Of a stretch of 64,000 nucleotides of DNA, positions 20,371 to 30,815 are shown one piece after another (the first letter of the stretch is position 1; each line of letters opens with the position of its first letter). Under the pieces are notes generated by a model, which was not told where the DNA came from, made no database searches, and worked only from the letters and a program-made list of their open reading frames with translations. This DNA comes from Ctenosaura bakeri (lineage: Eukaryota; Chordata; Lepidosauria; Squamata; Iguanidae), in the NCBI GenBank assembly GCA_948474755.1, contig CAOLHI010001019.1, positions 124,001-188,000 on the forward strand, read 5' to 3'. Both the position numbers and the translations under genes were made by a program.

Positions 20371-20652
20371 CATGATTTTGAAAGCTGGACAGTGAAGAAA
20401 GCTGATAGGAAGAAAACCAACTCCTTTGAAATGTGGGGCTGGAGGAGAGTTCTATGGGTGCCCTGAACTGCAAAAAAGACAGAAGAATGGGTCCTAGAGC
20501 AAACCAATCCTGAACTCTCCCTAGAAGCCAAGAGGACTCAGCTGAGGCTGTTGCACTTTGGCCATAGCATGAGAAGAACTGACTCACTAGAAAAGACAAT
20601 GATGCTTAGCAAGGTGGGAAGCAGTAGGAAAAGAGGAAGACCACACTGCAGG
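20371..20652 (+). mobile_element. Bov-B (RTE) LINE, ORF C-terminal fragment
   Basis: The plus strand reads ESWTVKKADRKKTNSFEMW, then a region with an in-frame stop, then LRLLHFGHSMRRTDSLEK and SSRKRGRPH. These are the C-terminal blocks of Bov-B reverse transcriptase. It is 5' truncated and joined at about 20653 to a CR1 fragment, so the Bov-B 3' UTR is missing. Confidence 0.9.
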
Positions 20653-20654
20653 TA

Positions 20655-20862
20655 AATGGAACCAGACAAGAACTTCCTGACTATAGAATCTGTTGCTGCC
20701 TGAATTGAATGTAGTTGTGTGTGCTCCTTCTTTCGAGGTTTTGAAACAGAGGCTGGATGGCCATCGGTCAAAGGGAGTGATTTGATGGTGTCTTCCTGCA
20801 GGGCAGAAAGGGAGCTGGACTAGACGACCCCTGGGATTTCCTCCAACTCTATGAATCTATGA
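20655..20862 (+). mobile_element. CR1 LINE 3' end
   Basis: It starts in AAGAACTTCCTGACTATAG, passes GGCTGGATGGCCATCGGTC and ends with CTCTATGAATCTATGAT. Short, diverged, no frame. Confidence 0.85.
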
Positions 20863-20945
20863 TACTTAGGAATCCACAGCCACTCTGAGTCTGCCAGTCC
20901 TAAAGAGGACAGCTGATGACAGGGTGACCTGGATGTCTCTCATCC

Positions 20946-21246
20946 ATAGAATCACAAAGTTGGAGGAGATCCCAGGGGTCCTCCAGTCCAAACCCCTTCT
21001 GTCCTGCAGGAATGCACAACCAAAACCCTCCCTTGGACAGGAGGCCATCCAGCCTCTGCGTAAAAACCTCCAAAGAAGGAGGAGACTCCACCACACTCCA
21101 TGGAGGCAGCAGCAGATTCCACTGTTGGACAGCTCTGACCATCAGGAAGTTCTTCCTGAGGTTCAGGTGGAATCTCCCTTCCCACATCTTGAATCCTTTG
21201 CTCCTTGTCCTGGTCTCTGGAGCGGCAGAAAACAAGCCTGTTCCCT
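20946..21246 (-). mobile_element. CR1 LINE 3' end (antisense)
   Basis: The reversed terminus CATAGAATCACAAAGTTGG is followed by the ORF2 C-terminus on the minus strand (frame 21235-20900, FSAAPETRTRSKGFK). It ends at CTGTTCCCTCCTCAA. Confidence 0.9.
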
Positions 21247-21295
21247 CCTCAAGCAGAAGTTGAAGTCAACTCGACAGCAATTAACAACATATAGG
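21247..21295 (+). mobile_element. Bov-B-type tail fragment
   Basis: GTTGAAGTCAACTCGACAGC followed by AATTAACAACATATAGG resembles the Bov-B 3' terminus shared by its SINEs. The same phrase occurs inside the Bov-B copy at 55.7 kb. Confidence 0.5.
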
Positions 21296-22017
21296 ATCTC
21301 AAGTAGAGTTGACCCATTCACTCAACATTCAACAATGGGATGACTCAACATTCAACAATGGGCTTCATGCTCCAGATTGCCACAAGCAGCATGACGAGCA
21401 ATGGGGGAAATTCTGGAGACTTTTGTCCTCCAGAGGTGGAGGTGGAGGTGATGATGAACATGATATTTCTAGGTTCTGCCTTTGATTATGAAGCAGACAG
21501 AAGCAAGGGATGGTCACCAGACCCTTTACTCTTCCTTCACGCTGACTTTCTGGAAAATCTTTCTCTGACCAACGGACTTTCTGAGCAGGATGCCAGCTAA
21601 AATGCCACAGGAGGTCAGAGGCAAACGGAAGCGCTGCTCCGGGCAAAAATGCCTCTTCACAGCGAGATTGGAAACTGGGGTTGGCTGTTTACCCCTGACC
21701 TGCTATAAAGCACAACATGGCAGCAACAAAGCCCTCCTGCAAATTAGTCACTTGAAATTGCCCAACTCATAAAACATTACGAGACCAAGAATGTGGAAGG
21801 GAAAGGCTGGAGGGAAGAAAAAGCGAGGGGCGGCGAGGAGGGGGAGAAAGTTAGAAAAATTCCTGTCTGTAAACAAATGCTTTTTTGCTTATATTAATGA
21901 GGGTCAGGTGAGGGCAGAGAAACATTATAAAGAACAGAGGAGGAGAAGGAAATGGCAGAGAAGGGTGGAGGTTTGGGGTTTGTTGGGGGTCGGCGGGTGG
22001 GTGGAAACCGTATGGGT
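21296..22017. other. Unassigned stretch
   Basis: No repeat family. A 17-base phrase (ACTCAACATTCAACAATGG) occurs twice near 21320-21361. The G/A-rich part near 21790-21990 is low complexity. Confidence 0.4.
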
Positions 22018-22214
22018 AAAGCTGGTCATGGAAGCTAAGCAGGGACAGACTTGGTTAGAGCTTGGATGGGGAACCACCAGGGAATACCAGGTGCTGTAGG
22101 CTGTACTGCAGAGTAAGGAAGGAACTGGTAAAAACACCTCTGAGGATTCCCTGCCTAAGAAAACCCGAGGAAATTCATGGGGTCACCCTAAAATAACTTG
22201 AAGGTACATATGCA
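22018..22214 (+). mobile_element. 5S-SINE, tandem copy 1
   Basis: The head GGAAGCTAAGCAGGGACAGA, GCTTGGATGGGGAACCACC and GGAATACCAGGTGCTGTAGG matches the 3' two-thirds of 5S rRNA, including boxes A and C. The body GAGGATTCCCTGCCTAAG and tail CACCCTAAAATAACTTGAAG follow. Confidence 0.9.
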
Positions 22215-22223
22215 CATGTACAC

Positions 22224-22438
22224 AAGGCACCTGATCCCATCTGATCTTGCAAGCTAAGCAAGATCAGCCCTGATTAGGACTTGGATGGGAGACTGCCAGG
22301 GAATACCAGGTGCTGTATTTCAGAGAAAGAAACCACCAAAGCCTACTCTAAACTCTTCTTGTCTAAGAAAACCTTCTGAAATCTATGGGGTTGCCATAAG
22401 TTGGCAGGAAATTTGAAGGCACACACACAGACAAGAGG
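22224..22438 (+). mobile_element. 5S-SINE, tandem copy 2
   Basis: CCCATCTGATCTTGCAAGC, ACTTGGATGGGAGACTGCC and AATACCAGGTGCTGTATTT are 5S-derived. The tail TTGCCATAAGTTGGCAGG ends in ACACACACAG, which abuts copy 3. Confidence 0.92.
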
Positions 22439-22451
22439 GCTATATGCCTAT

Positions 22452-22672
22452 ATGCCCTAAAGGCAGCAAATCCCATCTGATCTTAGAAGATAAGCAGGCT
22501 CAGCCCTGGTCAGTACTTAGATGGGAGACTGCCAACAAATCCCAGGTGCTGTTGGCTCTGTTTTAGGGGCAGGAACTGGCAAAACCCCTTTGAGGATTCC
22601 TTGCTTCAGAAAACCTTACAAAATTCATGGGGTCATCTTAAATCAACAGGTAACTTGAAAGAATATGCACAC
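22452..22672 (+). mobile_element. 5S-SINE, tandem copy 3
   Basis: It starts GCCCTAAAGGCAGCAAATCC, like the SINE interrupted by SPIN. 5S boxes are readable (ACTTAGATGGGAGACTGCC). It ends in a CACACAAATAG tail. Confidence 0.92.
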
Positions 22673-22680
22673 AAATAGAG

Positions 22681-22888
22681 GGAAGGCACCAGGTCCCATC
22701 TGATCTTGGAAGCTAAGCATGGTCAGCCCTGGTTAGTAGGTGGATGAGAGACCATCGATGAATCCCAGGTGCAGAGGCAGAAACAGGCACACACACACAC
22801 ACACCACGGATTCCTTGCCCAAGAAAACCCTAGGAAATGCATGGGTTTGACATGACAGGTGACTTGAGGGCACATACACATACACACA
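22681..22888 (+). mobile_element. 5S-SINE, tandem copy 4
   Basis: CCCATCTGATCTTGGAAGC, CATGGTCAGCCCTGGTTAG and GGTGGATGAGAGACC are 5S-derived. A CA microsatellite (22790-22803) interrupts the body. The tail is TTGACATGACAGGTGACTTG. Confidence 0.92.
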
Positions 22889-23800
22889 TCTGGCTAGATC
22901 CTGTCCAAGGAAACCAGGAAAGCTCTTAAAACAGGGCAACCGTGGAAGGATAAGGGGGCTGCATTGGCCCCCAGGAGATCTTGGAGCACTATGCGCATCC
23001 CACTGCTCCTAACCCGGTGGAGAAAGAAAAGCCACCTTTTGTCCCTAAATGCCCTCAAAGGAAGATGAGGGTCCATGCTTGACCATGTTGGCCATGTTTG
23101 GGGGCCTTCTTGGACCATTCTGGGCACAGGAGAGGCCTAAAACAATAGGACGTGAGCAGGAGTCATTTCCTTTTCTCATTTCACAAAGGGCCTCTTGTGA
23201 GTGTTAATTGGACCAGAGGTCATAAAGCATGGCAGAAATGCACCTCTATCTCCCCTATGCACCTCTATCTCCCCTAAATGGCATTTGGGGACAAAAGTTG
23301 GATTTTTTTCTTTAACCCCCCCCCACATTTTTTGACCCCTGAGTGGCCAAGGGGGTGCCGTTTCCCCCAAAAACAAAGTGTGGCCTCCCCCTACCTTGCT
23401 GTAGTAGGAAAACATTTTTTAAAAAGGAAAGTGACCTTCCAGTCACTGTGAGTTTCGTTTGGGGCCAACATGGCCCCAGACCACCTAAGCTTGCCCCTGT
23501 TTTGACTGGTGTCTGGTGGCTTCCCTGTGAGTAGGGCAGAATTTAACTGGAATTTAACTTGGGCCAGCATATGCCATGAATAGGACGCCAGCCAGCCACA
23601 CGAAGACATGTATTGGTCTACAGAAGAATTCCTCCACTGCAGTTCAGAACACCTGAATACAGAGAGAACACTGTGAAGGAACATTGGCTGGAATTCACAA
23701 GCGCACTTACAGATGCATTATCCAGAGTTATGCATTCATAAATGATCCAAATTCATGCTTTTAAAAGTGCAGGGAATACACAGGGATTGGAGAAGTTCCC
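22889..23800. other. Unassigned stretch
   Basis: Contains a short tandem duplication of TGCACCTCTATCTCCCCTA (23237-23275) and C-runs near 23318. No gene or known repeat. Confidence 0.4.
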
Positions 23801-24430
23801 CAGTCCTGATTTACCAGGGAGCGGCTGCTGTGAGCAGCAGGGGTCTGTTCACATGTTGAGTGGGATGCAGCAGACCGGCATTTTCACCGCCTCCCAGTGC
23901 AAGGAGGAATTGCAGCAGGGGTCCTGTTTCTGATTGTCCCGTCAGAGATCACTGCAGGAGAAGAGCTGGAATGTCAGTCTGCGGCATAGGTAGGGATCAT
24001 GAAAGTCCCTCAGTCCTGACTTGCTGCACAGCAGTCGCTGCAAGCAACGAGGGTCTGTTCTCCTGTTGACTGGAATGCAACAGACTGGCATTCATCCCCT
24101 CCCACCAGCGATCTCCAGCGCAAGGAGGAATTGCTGCAGGGATCCTGGTTCTGATTGTCCCATCAAACATCACTGCAGGAGAAGAGTTGGAATGTCAGTC
24201 TGCAGCATAGGTAGGGATCATGAAAGTCCCTCAGTCCTGACTTACTGCACAGTAGTCGCTGCAAGCAACGAGGGTCTGTTCTCCTGTTGACTGGAATGCA
24301 GCAGACTGGCATTCATCCCCTCCCACCAGCGATCTCCAGCGCAAGGAGGAATTGCTGCAGGGATCCTGGTTCTGATTGTCCCATCAGACATCACTGCAGG
24401 AGAAGAGTTGGAACGTCAGTTTGCTGCAGG
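23801..24430 (+). repeat. Three-unit tandem repeat, 210-221 bp period
   Basis: Units begin with CAGTCCTGA at 23801, 24011 and 24232. Units 2 and 3 differ at about six positions over 200 bases, all transitions by my reading. Unit 1 is more diverged and lacks about 11 bases. The last unit stops near 24430. The frames inside (for example 24021-24290) are a by-product; the unit length is not a multiple of three. Confidence 0.95.
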
Positions 24431-24550
24431 CTGATCAACATTGCTGGCAGTGGTTGGTGGCCACTAAGGCAGGATGGACGGGTTGGGACAAGAGAGACCA
24501 GGAATTTCAGCCATTAATTTTCTCCCACAGCATGGCTACAATGATTATTT

Positions 24551-24745
24551 GGCCATTTCCACACTACACTGTCATAGTGCTATTATTTCACTTTCAACAT
24601 CCTATGGAATCCTGAGGTTTGCAGTTTAAGGAGAGACCTTTAGAATTCTCAGCCAGAGAGCTTTTTGGCCGCAGTAAACTACAAATCCCAGAAGTTCACA
24701 AGATGCTGAATAACAGCACTGTAACACTGTAGTATGGAAGTGGCC
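24551..24745. mobile_element. Palindromic MITE, 195 bp
   Basis: Ends GGCCATTTCCACACTACACT and AGTGTAGTATGGAAGTGGCC-type. TTT flanks both sides (24548-24550, 24746-24748). The centre carries the GAATTCTCAGCCAGAGAGCT spacer variant. Confidence 0.92.
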
Positions 24746-25254
24746 TTTGTCTTCACACCAGAAGATGAAAACCCCGGCACTTACAACCCTCGATGAACCC
24801 CATCTCCAGCATAGGTTGAACAACATCAACAGCTTCTTTAAAGTTCAGACTAAAATACGGAGCAGATTCACTGCCCCTTTGACACTGAAGCTACCAGCCA
24901 CAGAAAGGAAGGCGGGAAATTTATGCACAATGGGTTTTTCATAGGAGATGCCCCTGATGGGTTGTTCCCAGTATGAAAACTGAAAACCCAGCAGAGGGAG
25001 ACTCTGGTTCTGCACCCAAATTTTCCTCTTTGAGGGGAGCAAGAGGCTGCCTCTCTTCGACCAAGGTCAGGCACAGGGCATGGGAAAAGCTGGAATTACC
25101 TCTCAGCGGCTCATGCACAAATCCATTCCTTTTGCACCCGAGATTTCTGGAGCAGCAGGACCAGCATCTCTGCCTGCAACGAGGCCTGGATTCCCAGGCT
25201 CTCCAACTGTGATTTTTCACAAGCCGTGACCTTCGGGGCTGGCGGGGAGACCGA
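24746..25254. other. Unassigned stretch
   Basis: No repeat family recognised; only short frames. Confidence 0.4.
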
Positions 25255-25580
25255 GCCCACCCCCAATTACTACCTCATGGCCCGCAATTAAAAGGAAAAG
25301 GAGGGTGGTGGCCGTTGAGGCAGCAGATCGTACAGGTTGGGGCCGACCGCCCCGTTGGCCTCTTGCGCCGGCTGCCAATTACCCCGAAAGCGCATTCCTT
25401 GGTGGAAGAAGCAGGGAAATGGCACACAGGCCTCCCAGCACACCTTCGCCTCGCTTGAGACGGGCCAGCAGTGGCCAACTGGCCCTGGAGGCAAAGCTGC
25501 TTCCAATTACTGCCTGGCCCTGCTGATCGCTTCTTCTCTCTGGCCTCTGTGGGTGCTTTGGGAAATTACCAGCTTGGTCA
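25255..25580. promoter_or_regulatory. Candidate regulatory cluster of CCAATTAC motifs
   Basis: The identical octamer CCAATTAC occurs at 25263-25270, 25375-25382 and 25503-25510. A further CAATTA lies at 25285-25290 and AAATTACC at 25563. CAATTA/TAATTG is a homeodomain-type core. The stretch is repeat-free and relatively GC-rich. Enhancer function is inference. Confidence 0.3.
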
Positions 25581-25617
25581 GTGGGCAGCGAGAAAGGTTG
25601 AGAAGGAACATTTATCA

Positions 25618-25830
25618 GGAATAGGGCGGGAGAGGAGAAGGAAGGAAGAAAGGAAGGAAGGAAGGAAAAGAGGAGGAAGGAGGAGGAGGAAGAGGTAAAG
25701 GGAGAAAGGGAATAGAAAGAGAGAGGAGGAAGACAAGCAGAAGAGAAGGAAAGAGAAGGGAAAGGAAGAGGAGGAAAAGAGAGGGAGAGAAAAAGAGAAG
25801 GGCGTACAAGGAGAATAAAGGAAGACACTG
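25618..25830. repeat. Purine-rich low-complexity tract
   Basis: Irregular GGAAGGA/AGGAGGAAGA units over about 200 bases with almost no pyrimidines. The long minus-strand frames here are serine/leucine/proline artefacts. Confidence 0.95.
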
Positions 25831-25974
25831 TCTCCATTTCATTGTTTGCAATCTGCCACCATTTTAGGATGCAATTAAAACAGGTGCTCCCTCAAGCCCA
25901 CACGGTGTACTGTTCTGAGCATTGTACTATGACTCTGCAGACCGGAGATCAAATCTCTGGTCAGCCATGGAAGC

Positions 25975-26112
25975 CTGGGGTTTGTCGTTTCCTGAGGCCC
26001 AAGAGCTCTGTGGCTGGGAATTCTAAAGGCCTCTCCCTAAACTGCAAACCCCAGGATTCCAGCGGAGATTGAAAGGGGAATAATAGCACTACAACAGCGT
26101 AGGGTAGAAATG
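25975..26112. mobile_element. Palindromic MITE, partial
   Basis: CTGGGGTTTGTCGTTTCCTG, GAGCTCTGTGGCTGGGAATT, ACTGCAAACCCCAGGATTCC and GCGTAGGGTAGAAATG make up the inner left and full right arm. The outer left arm is replaced by SINE-like sequence (GATCAAATCTCTGGTCAGCC). Confidence 0.82.
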
Positions 26113-27315
26113 CTCAGAGACGCTGCACCATGACATCCATGGATAGCTGAAAAGCAAGGAACAGAGAGGCCACAGACCCTCTTCACTGCGTCCAGTAAAC
26201 GATGCCAAATGAACGAGGCTGGCTGGGCTAATTTTTTGCTGGCTGTACATTAGCTCGGTCAAGGACATTCTGGTGCTGCATACAATAGATCCAGTGCTTC
26301 TTGTGGACTTTGTGTGACCTCCTCAGCTCCTTGTGTCTCTGACCTTTGGCTTGAATTTGGACTAGTCCCTCTGGCAACTCACTTCTCAATTTCTGGCTTG
26401 GCTCAAGACTGCTTGCTTTGTCTGCCTTTGGACCCTCTGGCTTTCCCTGCTGCCCCTATGGACAGGGGTACCACCTTGGGACTGGGTTGAATTCCCCCTG
26501 GCCAGCCTCGGTGGGCAGAAAGTGCATGCTTTTGGGTGCCTGCCTGCTTGAAGTCAGGACAATCAGGATGACAATGGAGAAAAGCATCTACTGGTGTACC
26601 GATACCTGGAGAGCAAGCTATCTCCCTGAAAGCATAAGTCTATTATTGGGTATAAGGGAACGCAAAAGATCAAAGCGTGGTTGATTCAAAGCAGCACGTG
26701 TCCCTGCCTGTCCTCTATTAGGGGTTCCCTGCTCTTAGGGTGATTTGCTCTATGGCAAACGTGTGCATTCAAAGCCGACTTTTAAGGGGATACACTTTAT
26801 AAATCCATTCAGCCAAAGATTAGATGCACGGAAGAATGTCACTGCAGGTAACAGCTCTCATGTGGTTCATATTATCCAACACGCATGTCATATATTCTTT
26901 GCAGGTAGAAAACAAACAGACCTCTTAAAAATGCATTGGTGAGCCTAAGAATATTGCACGATAATTGGAACGGTGCACCTCTAATGGCCCATTTTACAGA
27001 TTTACAACACAAATCAACTTTTTTTCTTCTCTGTTTGGAGCACGTGAAAGGTTCAGTACACCCAATTACTCTTTATTGCAGCAAAAAGAAAAATAATAGA
27101 TACCAAAGATGAATGGTGTGTCACAGCCAGCTCACCTCCTGCTTATCTGCCTTTTACTCCCACCTGTAAATGGGGTCACCCTGCAGGTACCCTGCCTTGG
27201 GACCATTCTCACAAAGACGGTGTGGAAAAGCAGACAAATACTAATATAATGAACTTCAATGTGGAAGCATGGAAGGCACAACAACTGAACATAAAACTCA
27301 GATGCACTGTGAGTC
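26113..27315. other. Unassigned stretch
   Basis: About 1.2 kb without a recognised repeat or gene. The frame at 26418-26684 has no domain. Confidence 0.4.
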
Positions 27316-27425
27316 ACACCTGCTTTGACAGCAGTATATGGCAAAAGGATCTGGAAATCTTGGTAGACCAGAAGCCTAACATCAGCCAACAGTGTGATGC
27401 AGATGCAAAAAAAAAGTCCATGCAA
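27316..27425 (+). mobile_element. CR1 LINE fragment, RT region
   Basis: AAAGGATCTGGAAATCTTGG, TAGACCAGAAGCCTAACATC and CCAACAGTGTGATGCAGATG match the CR1 block that encodes [18 protein letters not shown], much diverged. The palindromic MITE follows immediately. Confidence 0.75.
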
Positions 27426-27599
27426 TTCCATTTCTGCACTAGTCTGTTATTGCGTGATGGTTCCACTTCCACTCTGGAATCTTGGGGTTTGCAGTTTCGG
27501 GAGGAGCTGGCTGGCCCCTCCCAAAACTGCAAACCCCAGGATTCCAGAGGATGTTGAAAGTGGAACCATCACGCTATAACAAGCTAGTGCGGAAATTGG
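27426..27599. mobile_element. Palindromic MITE, about 174 bp
   Basis: Long inverted arms (TTTCTGCACTAGTCTGTTAT against ATAACAAGCTAGTGCGGAAA) meet at GCTGGCTGGCC. The outer bases are mutated, so the target duplication cannot be set. Confidence 0.88.
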
Positions 27600-27687
27600 A
27601 TTTAGCTCCATTAGTGGAAATACAGTACCATATTTAGATCACGGGGAGCAATTATCCCATTCTATTCAGCTTTGATCTGCCTCTCCT
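27600..27687. other. Short unassigned stretch
   Basis: No element recognised. Confidence 0.35.
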
Positions 27688-27792
27688 GGGCCATTTCCTT
27701 TCAGGCCCCTCCCTAAACTGCAAAGCCCAGGATTCTATCGGATGTTGAAAGTGGAATAATAGCGCTAGAATAGGCTAGTGTGGAAATAGCCC
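27688..27792. mobile_element. Palindromic MITE with deleted left arm
   Basis: The terminus GGGCCATTTCC passes directly into the right arm (GCCCCTCCCTAAACTGCAAA, AGGCTAGTGTGGAAATAGCC). Most of the left arm is missing. Confidence 0.8.
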
Positions 27793-27946
27793 AGGAGTCT
27801 ATATTAGGTTTGTGCTTTTGGTTGCACGTTGGCTGTCCTGCTTCGGCTGAGCAACACTGCCATTCAACACCAAGGGTTGCATGGCAAAATCAAACAGTAA
27901 GATTTACACTATGCAATCCTGATGTAGGAACTCAACCCTCATCTAA

Positions 27947-28147
27947 GGCCATTTCTGCACTACACTGTCCTAGTGCTATTATTCCACTTCCAACACCCTG
28001 TGCAGTTCTGGGATTTGTAGTTTCCTGAGGCAAAGAGCTCTCTGGCTGAGAATTCTAAGTGCCCCTCCCTAAGCTGCAAACCTCAGGATTCCACAGGATG
28101 TTGAAAGTGGAATAATAGCACTATAACAGTGTAGGGCGGAAATGACC
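27947..28147. mobile_element. Palindromic MITE, 201 bp
   Basis: Ends GGCCATTTCTGCACTACACT and GTGTAGGGCGGAAATGACC. The flanks are TAA and TAC (one change). It has the GCTGAGAATTCTAAGTGCCC spacer. Confidence 0.92.
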
Positions 28148-28399
28148 TACGACTTTGAGACCCAACTAGCTGAAAAACTGTGAAGGAGGAGGACTGGAGT
28201 CCAACCAGCTGCCTCGGAATTGCAGCAGTAGAAGCCAGAAGATTAACTCAAGGATCCTCTAGTCCAGCCCACTGATAGCGCAGGAAATCCATCTCCAAAT
28301 GGATGCTGAGAGATGGCCAGCCCAGTAGCCCCAGTGAAGGAGAATCCAACATCACCCATGAGAATCTTGAAGACCTCTTGTCATCAAGTTCTTTCAATG
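28148..28399. other. Short unassigned stretch
   Basis: CAAGGATCCTCTAGTCCAGC near 28250-28270 hints at a decayed CR1 3' end; otherwise nothing. Confidence 0.3.
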
Positions 28400-28414
28400 T
28401 TTACTAGTATATCT

Positions 28415-28560
28415 TTCCTCTTCTTCTTCTTCCTCTCCTTCTTCTTCCTCCTCCTCTTCTTCCTTTCCTCCTTCTCCTTGTTTTTCTTCTTCCTCCTCCT
28501 CCCATCATCATCATCATCATCATCATCATCACCACCACCATCATCATCATTATTTACATA
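28415..28560. repeat. CT-rich tract and (CAT)n microsatellite
   Basis: A TTCTTCCTCC-type tract (28415-28502) passes into (ATC)n and ACC units to about 28552. The predicted aspartate- or serine-rich peptides are artefacts. Confidence 0.95.
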
Positions 28561-28884
28561 GCACCATTGCTCTACATGGCACTTAACTAGTAAAAGAACA
28601 CACACACACACAAAGTTCCCTGCCTTCAGGCTTACAATCTAATTCAGACATGGCAGAAAAGGAACAGGGGATGGTGACGTGGGAAGGGGTTAAGTCCAGG
28701 GCAGGGGCAGTTGGGATGGAGAGAGGACCTTCCATGTGCCTCTGGGCCTTGGCATGATGGAGCGGAGCCTGCTGCTTCTTCTCACCTTCTGTGGCCAGGG
28801 CAGTGGCAGTTGGGACGGAGGGAGGGCATTTCATCTGCCTCTGGGATGAGGCAGGACAGCATCTTTCCTGCCATCTCCTCCATT
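28561..28884. other. Unassigned stretch
   Basis: A CA run at 28601-28612 and partly repeated TGGGA(T/C)GGAG phrases; no known element. Confidence 0.35.
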
Positions 28885-28966
28885 AGTTCTGGTCCTAGCA
28901 TCTAGCAGAAAACAAGCTCTCTCTATCTTCCATATAATGACAGCCCTTCAAGTATTTGAAGAAGGC
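28885..28966 (-). mobile_element. Older CR1 fragment (antisense)
   Basis: GCAGAAAACAAGCTCTCTC and CCCTTCAAGTATTTGAAG are the reversed C-terminal region. Sequence after the next CR1 (29468-29520: CCAGGATAAAACATCC) may be its continuation, so a nested insertion is likely. Confidence 0.7.
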
Positions 28967-29467
28967 CATCAATTCAAGAAGGATATGGCCAAGCTGGAGC
29001 GTGTCCAGAGGAGGGTGACCAAATTGGTGAAGGGTCTGGAAGCCATGAAGCCCTCTAAGGAGCGGCTGAGGGAGCTGGGGATGTTTAATCTGCAGAAGAG
29101 GAGGTTAAGAGGGGATGTGATAGCCATGTTTAAATATCTGAAGGAATGCCATGTCAATGAGGGAGCGGGCTTGCTTTTCGCTGCTCCAGAGACAAGGACA
29201 AGAAGCAGTGGATTCCAGCTGCAGGAAAGGCAATTCCACCTGAACCTCAGGAAGAACTTCCTGATGGTCAGAGCTGTTTGGCAGTGGAATCTGCTGCTGC
29301 CTTCATGGAGTGTGGTGGAGTCTCCTCCTTCTTGGGAGGTTTTTAAGCAGAGGCTGGGTGGCCATCTGTCCAAGGGAGGGCTTTGATGGGTGTTCCTGCA
29401 TGGCAGAGGGTTGGACTGGATGGTCCCTGGGGTCTCTTCCAACTCCATGATTCTATGATTCTACGAT
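28967..29467 (+). mobile_element. CR1 LINE 3' end, open C-terminal frame
   Basis: The plus frame 28937-29386 stays open from [18 protein letters not shown] to the end of ORF2. The 3' UTR ends with GATTCTATGATTCTACGATT. 5' truncated. Confidence 0.94.
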
Positions 29468-30727
29468 TCTCTATTGTCCCTCTCCAGGATAAAACATCCA
29501 TGTCTTTCTTGGATTCTCCTCAGTCATTGGGCTCCTCCAGATGGGGGTACATGTCTCTCAAGTTTGCAGTATTTGTTGCTGGAATTGCTGAGATTTTTAA
29601 AAACATTCAAATGACTTCTCTGTTGTCTTGGACATGCCCGGGCAATTCCCACCACCAGCTGTAACATTTCCCCCACTCCTAAATGGTTCCTTAATTCTGT
29701 GACGTATTATGACATTCTCTCTTCTTATTTTTAGAGTGCTATAGTGCATTCGGTGGTTCACTCAAATAACACTTTTGCACTATGGTACTAACTATCTAAG
29801 GAAAACAAAAATTCAGAGGAAGAAAATTTCTATTTGAAATCATAGGTCCATGTCAACAAACCAGTTTTTAAAAAATAAAACTTGGGAAAAGCCCTTTGGC
29901 AAGCTTTCACAAGGAACTGGAAGCAAACGCACATATATATATTGAGAACCCATGTTTCTTTAGACTAAACTGGAAAACCCTGCTATAGGTGTACGGGCAT
30001 AGCCTCACATGGAAGCAAAAAATATTGGCCATTTTGGATACCTTTGTGTCCTTTGTCAGTGGGGCCAAACTTTCTCCAAACCTCCCCAATCCCTTGGGCC
30101 AAAACGTGGAGGGGAAGGGAGCTGCCTGGGCTGAGATTAGTTCTCTTGTAATGATTTGTTCCTTGAAAGCTGTACGAGACAGGAAGACAGAACAATACCT
30201 TGAAGGTAGAGCCAATAAAAAGTTACGAGCCATGCCTAAGAACCTGGAAACAATATCGCACTAGGCTGTAGCCCACAGATCTCGTATAAATCATGCTTTA
30301 ATGTGGCCGGCACATGGTTTTCTTTAGAGCTTTGCACCATTTCAGAAAGTCTCAGACACAGAAACCAGGTCATGAGATCCGCTCCCTAAAGGGCTTGGCT
30401 TTGCTCCTTGGGATGTGGTGGGGCACTCCGAAGACAAAGGCCCCTTGAAGGTCCCCAGAAGAAAATGGCCCCTTGTAAGTTTCCAGAGAGGTTGGAAACT
30501 GGACCTGTGGCTCTTGAGACACCGAGGCAACTGACACATATGTCAGCCCACATGCCTGGCACAGTGGGATTGTGCCCCGCTGGAAACCACTGAAACTGCC
30601 CTGGAACGTGCCCAAATATTGTTTCTGTCTGGGGCAACACAATTTCACACCAAAGTGATAAACCTCTTTTCTAGCAAACTGCACACCCAACATCAGCCCA
30701 GCATTCTCTAGTGCCTTCGCCTGAATC
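29468..30727. other. Unassigned stretch
   Basis: About 1.2 kb of mixed composition. The minus frame 30777-30370 (135 codons) has no recognised domain. No repeat identified beyond the possible CR1 continuation at its start. Confidence 0.4.
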
Positions 30728-30815
30728 TGAGGATTAAAGAGCATTCTGGCAGAGAATTCTAAGTACCCTTCACCCAACTACAAATCGCAGGGCTCCACAG
30801 GGTGGAGCCATAACA
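30728..30815. mobile_element. MITE inner-arm fragment
   Basis: AAAGAGCATTCTGGCAGAGA, ATTCTAAGTACCCTTCACCC and AACTACAAATCGCAGGG match the centre and one arm of the palindromic MITE family. The ends are lost. Confidence 0.6.

Noticed and set aside
22018..22888. Real 5S rRNA gene cluster
   Set aside because: Only the 3' part of 5S is present, box sequences are mutated, and each unit continues into a SINE body with a Bov-B-like tail.
23801..24430. CRISPR-like or coding tandem repeat
   Set aside because: Units are over 200 bases with no spacer pattern, and the period is not a multiple of three.
25379..25851. Serine/leucine/phenylalanine-rich minus-strand frames
   Set aside because: Translation of a purine-rich low-complexity tract.
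28384..28611. Aspartate- and lysine-rich acidic/basic frame
   Set aside because: Translation of CAT and CTT simple repeats.
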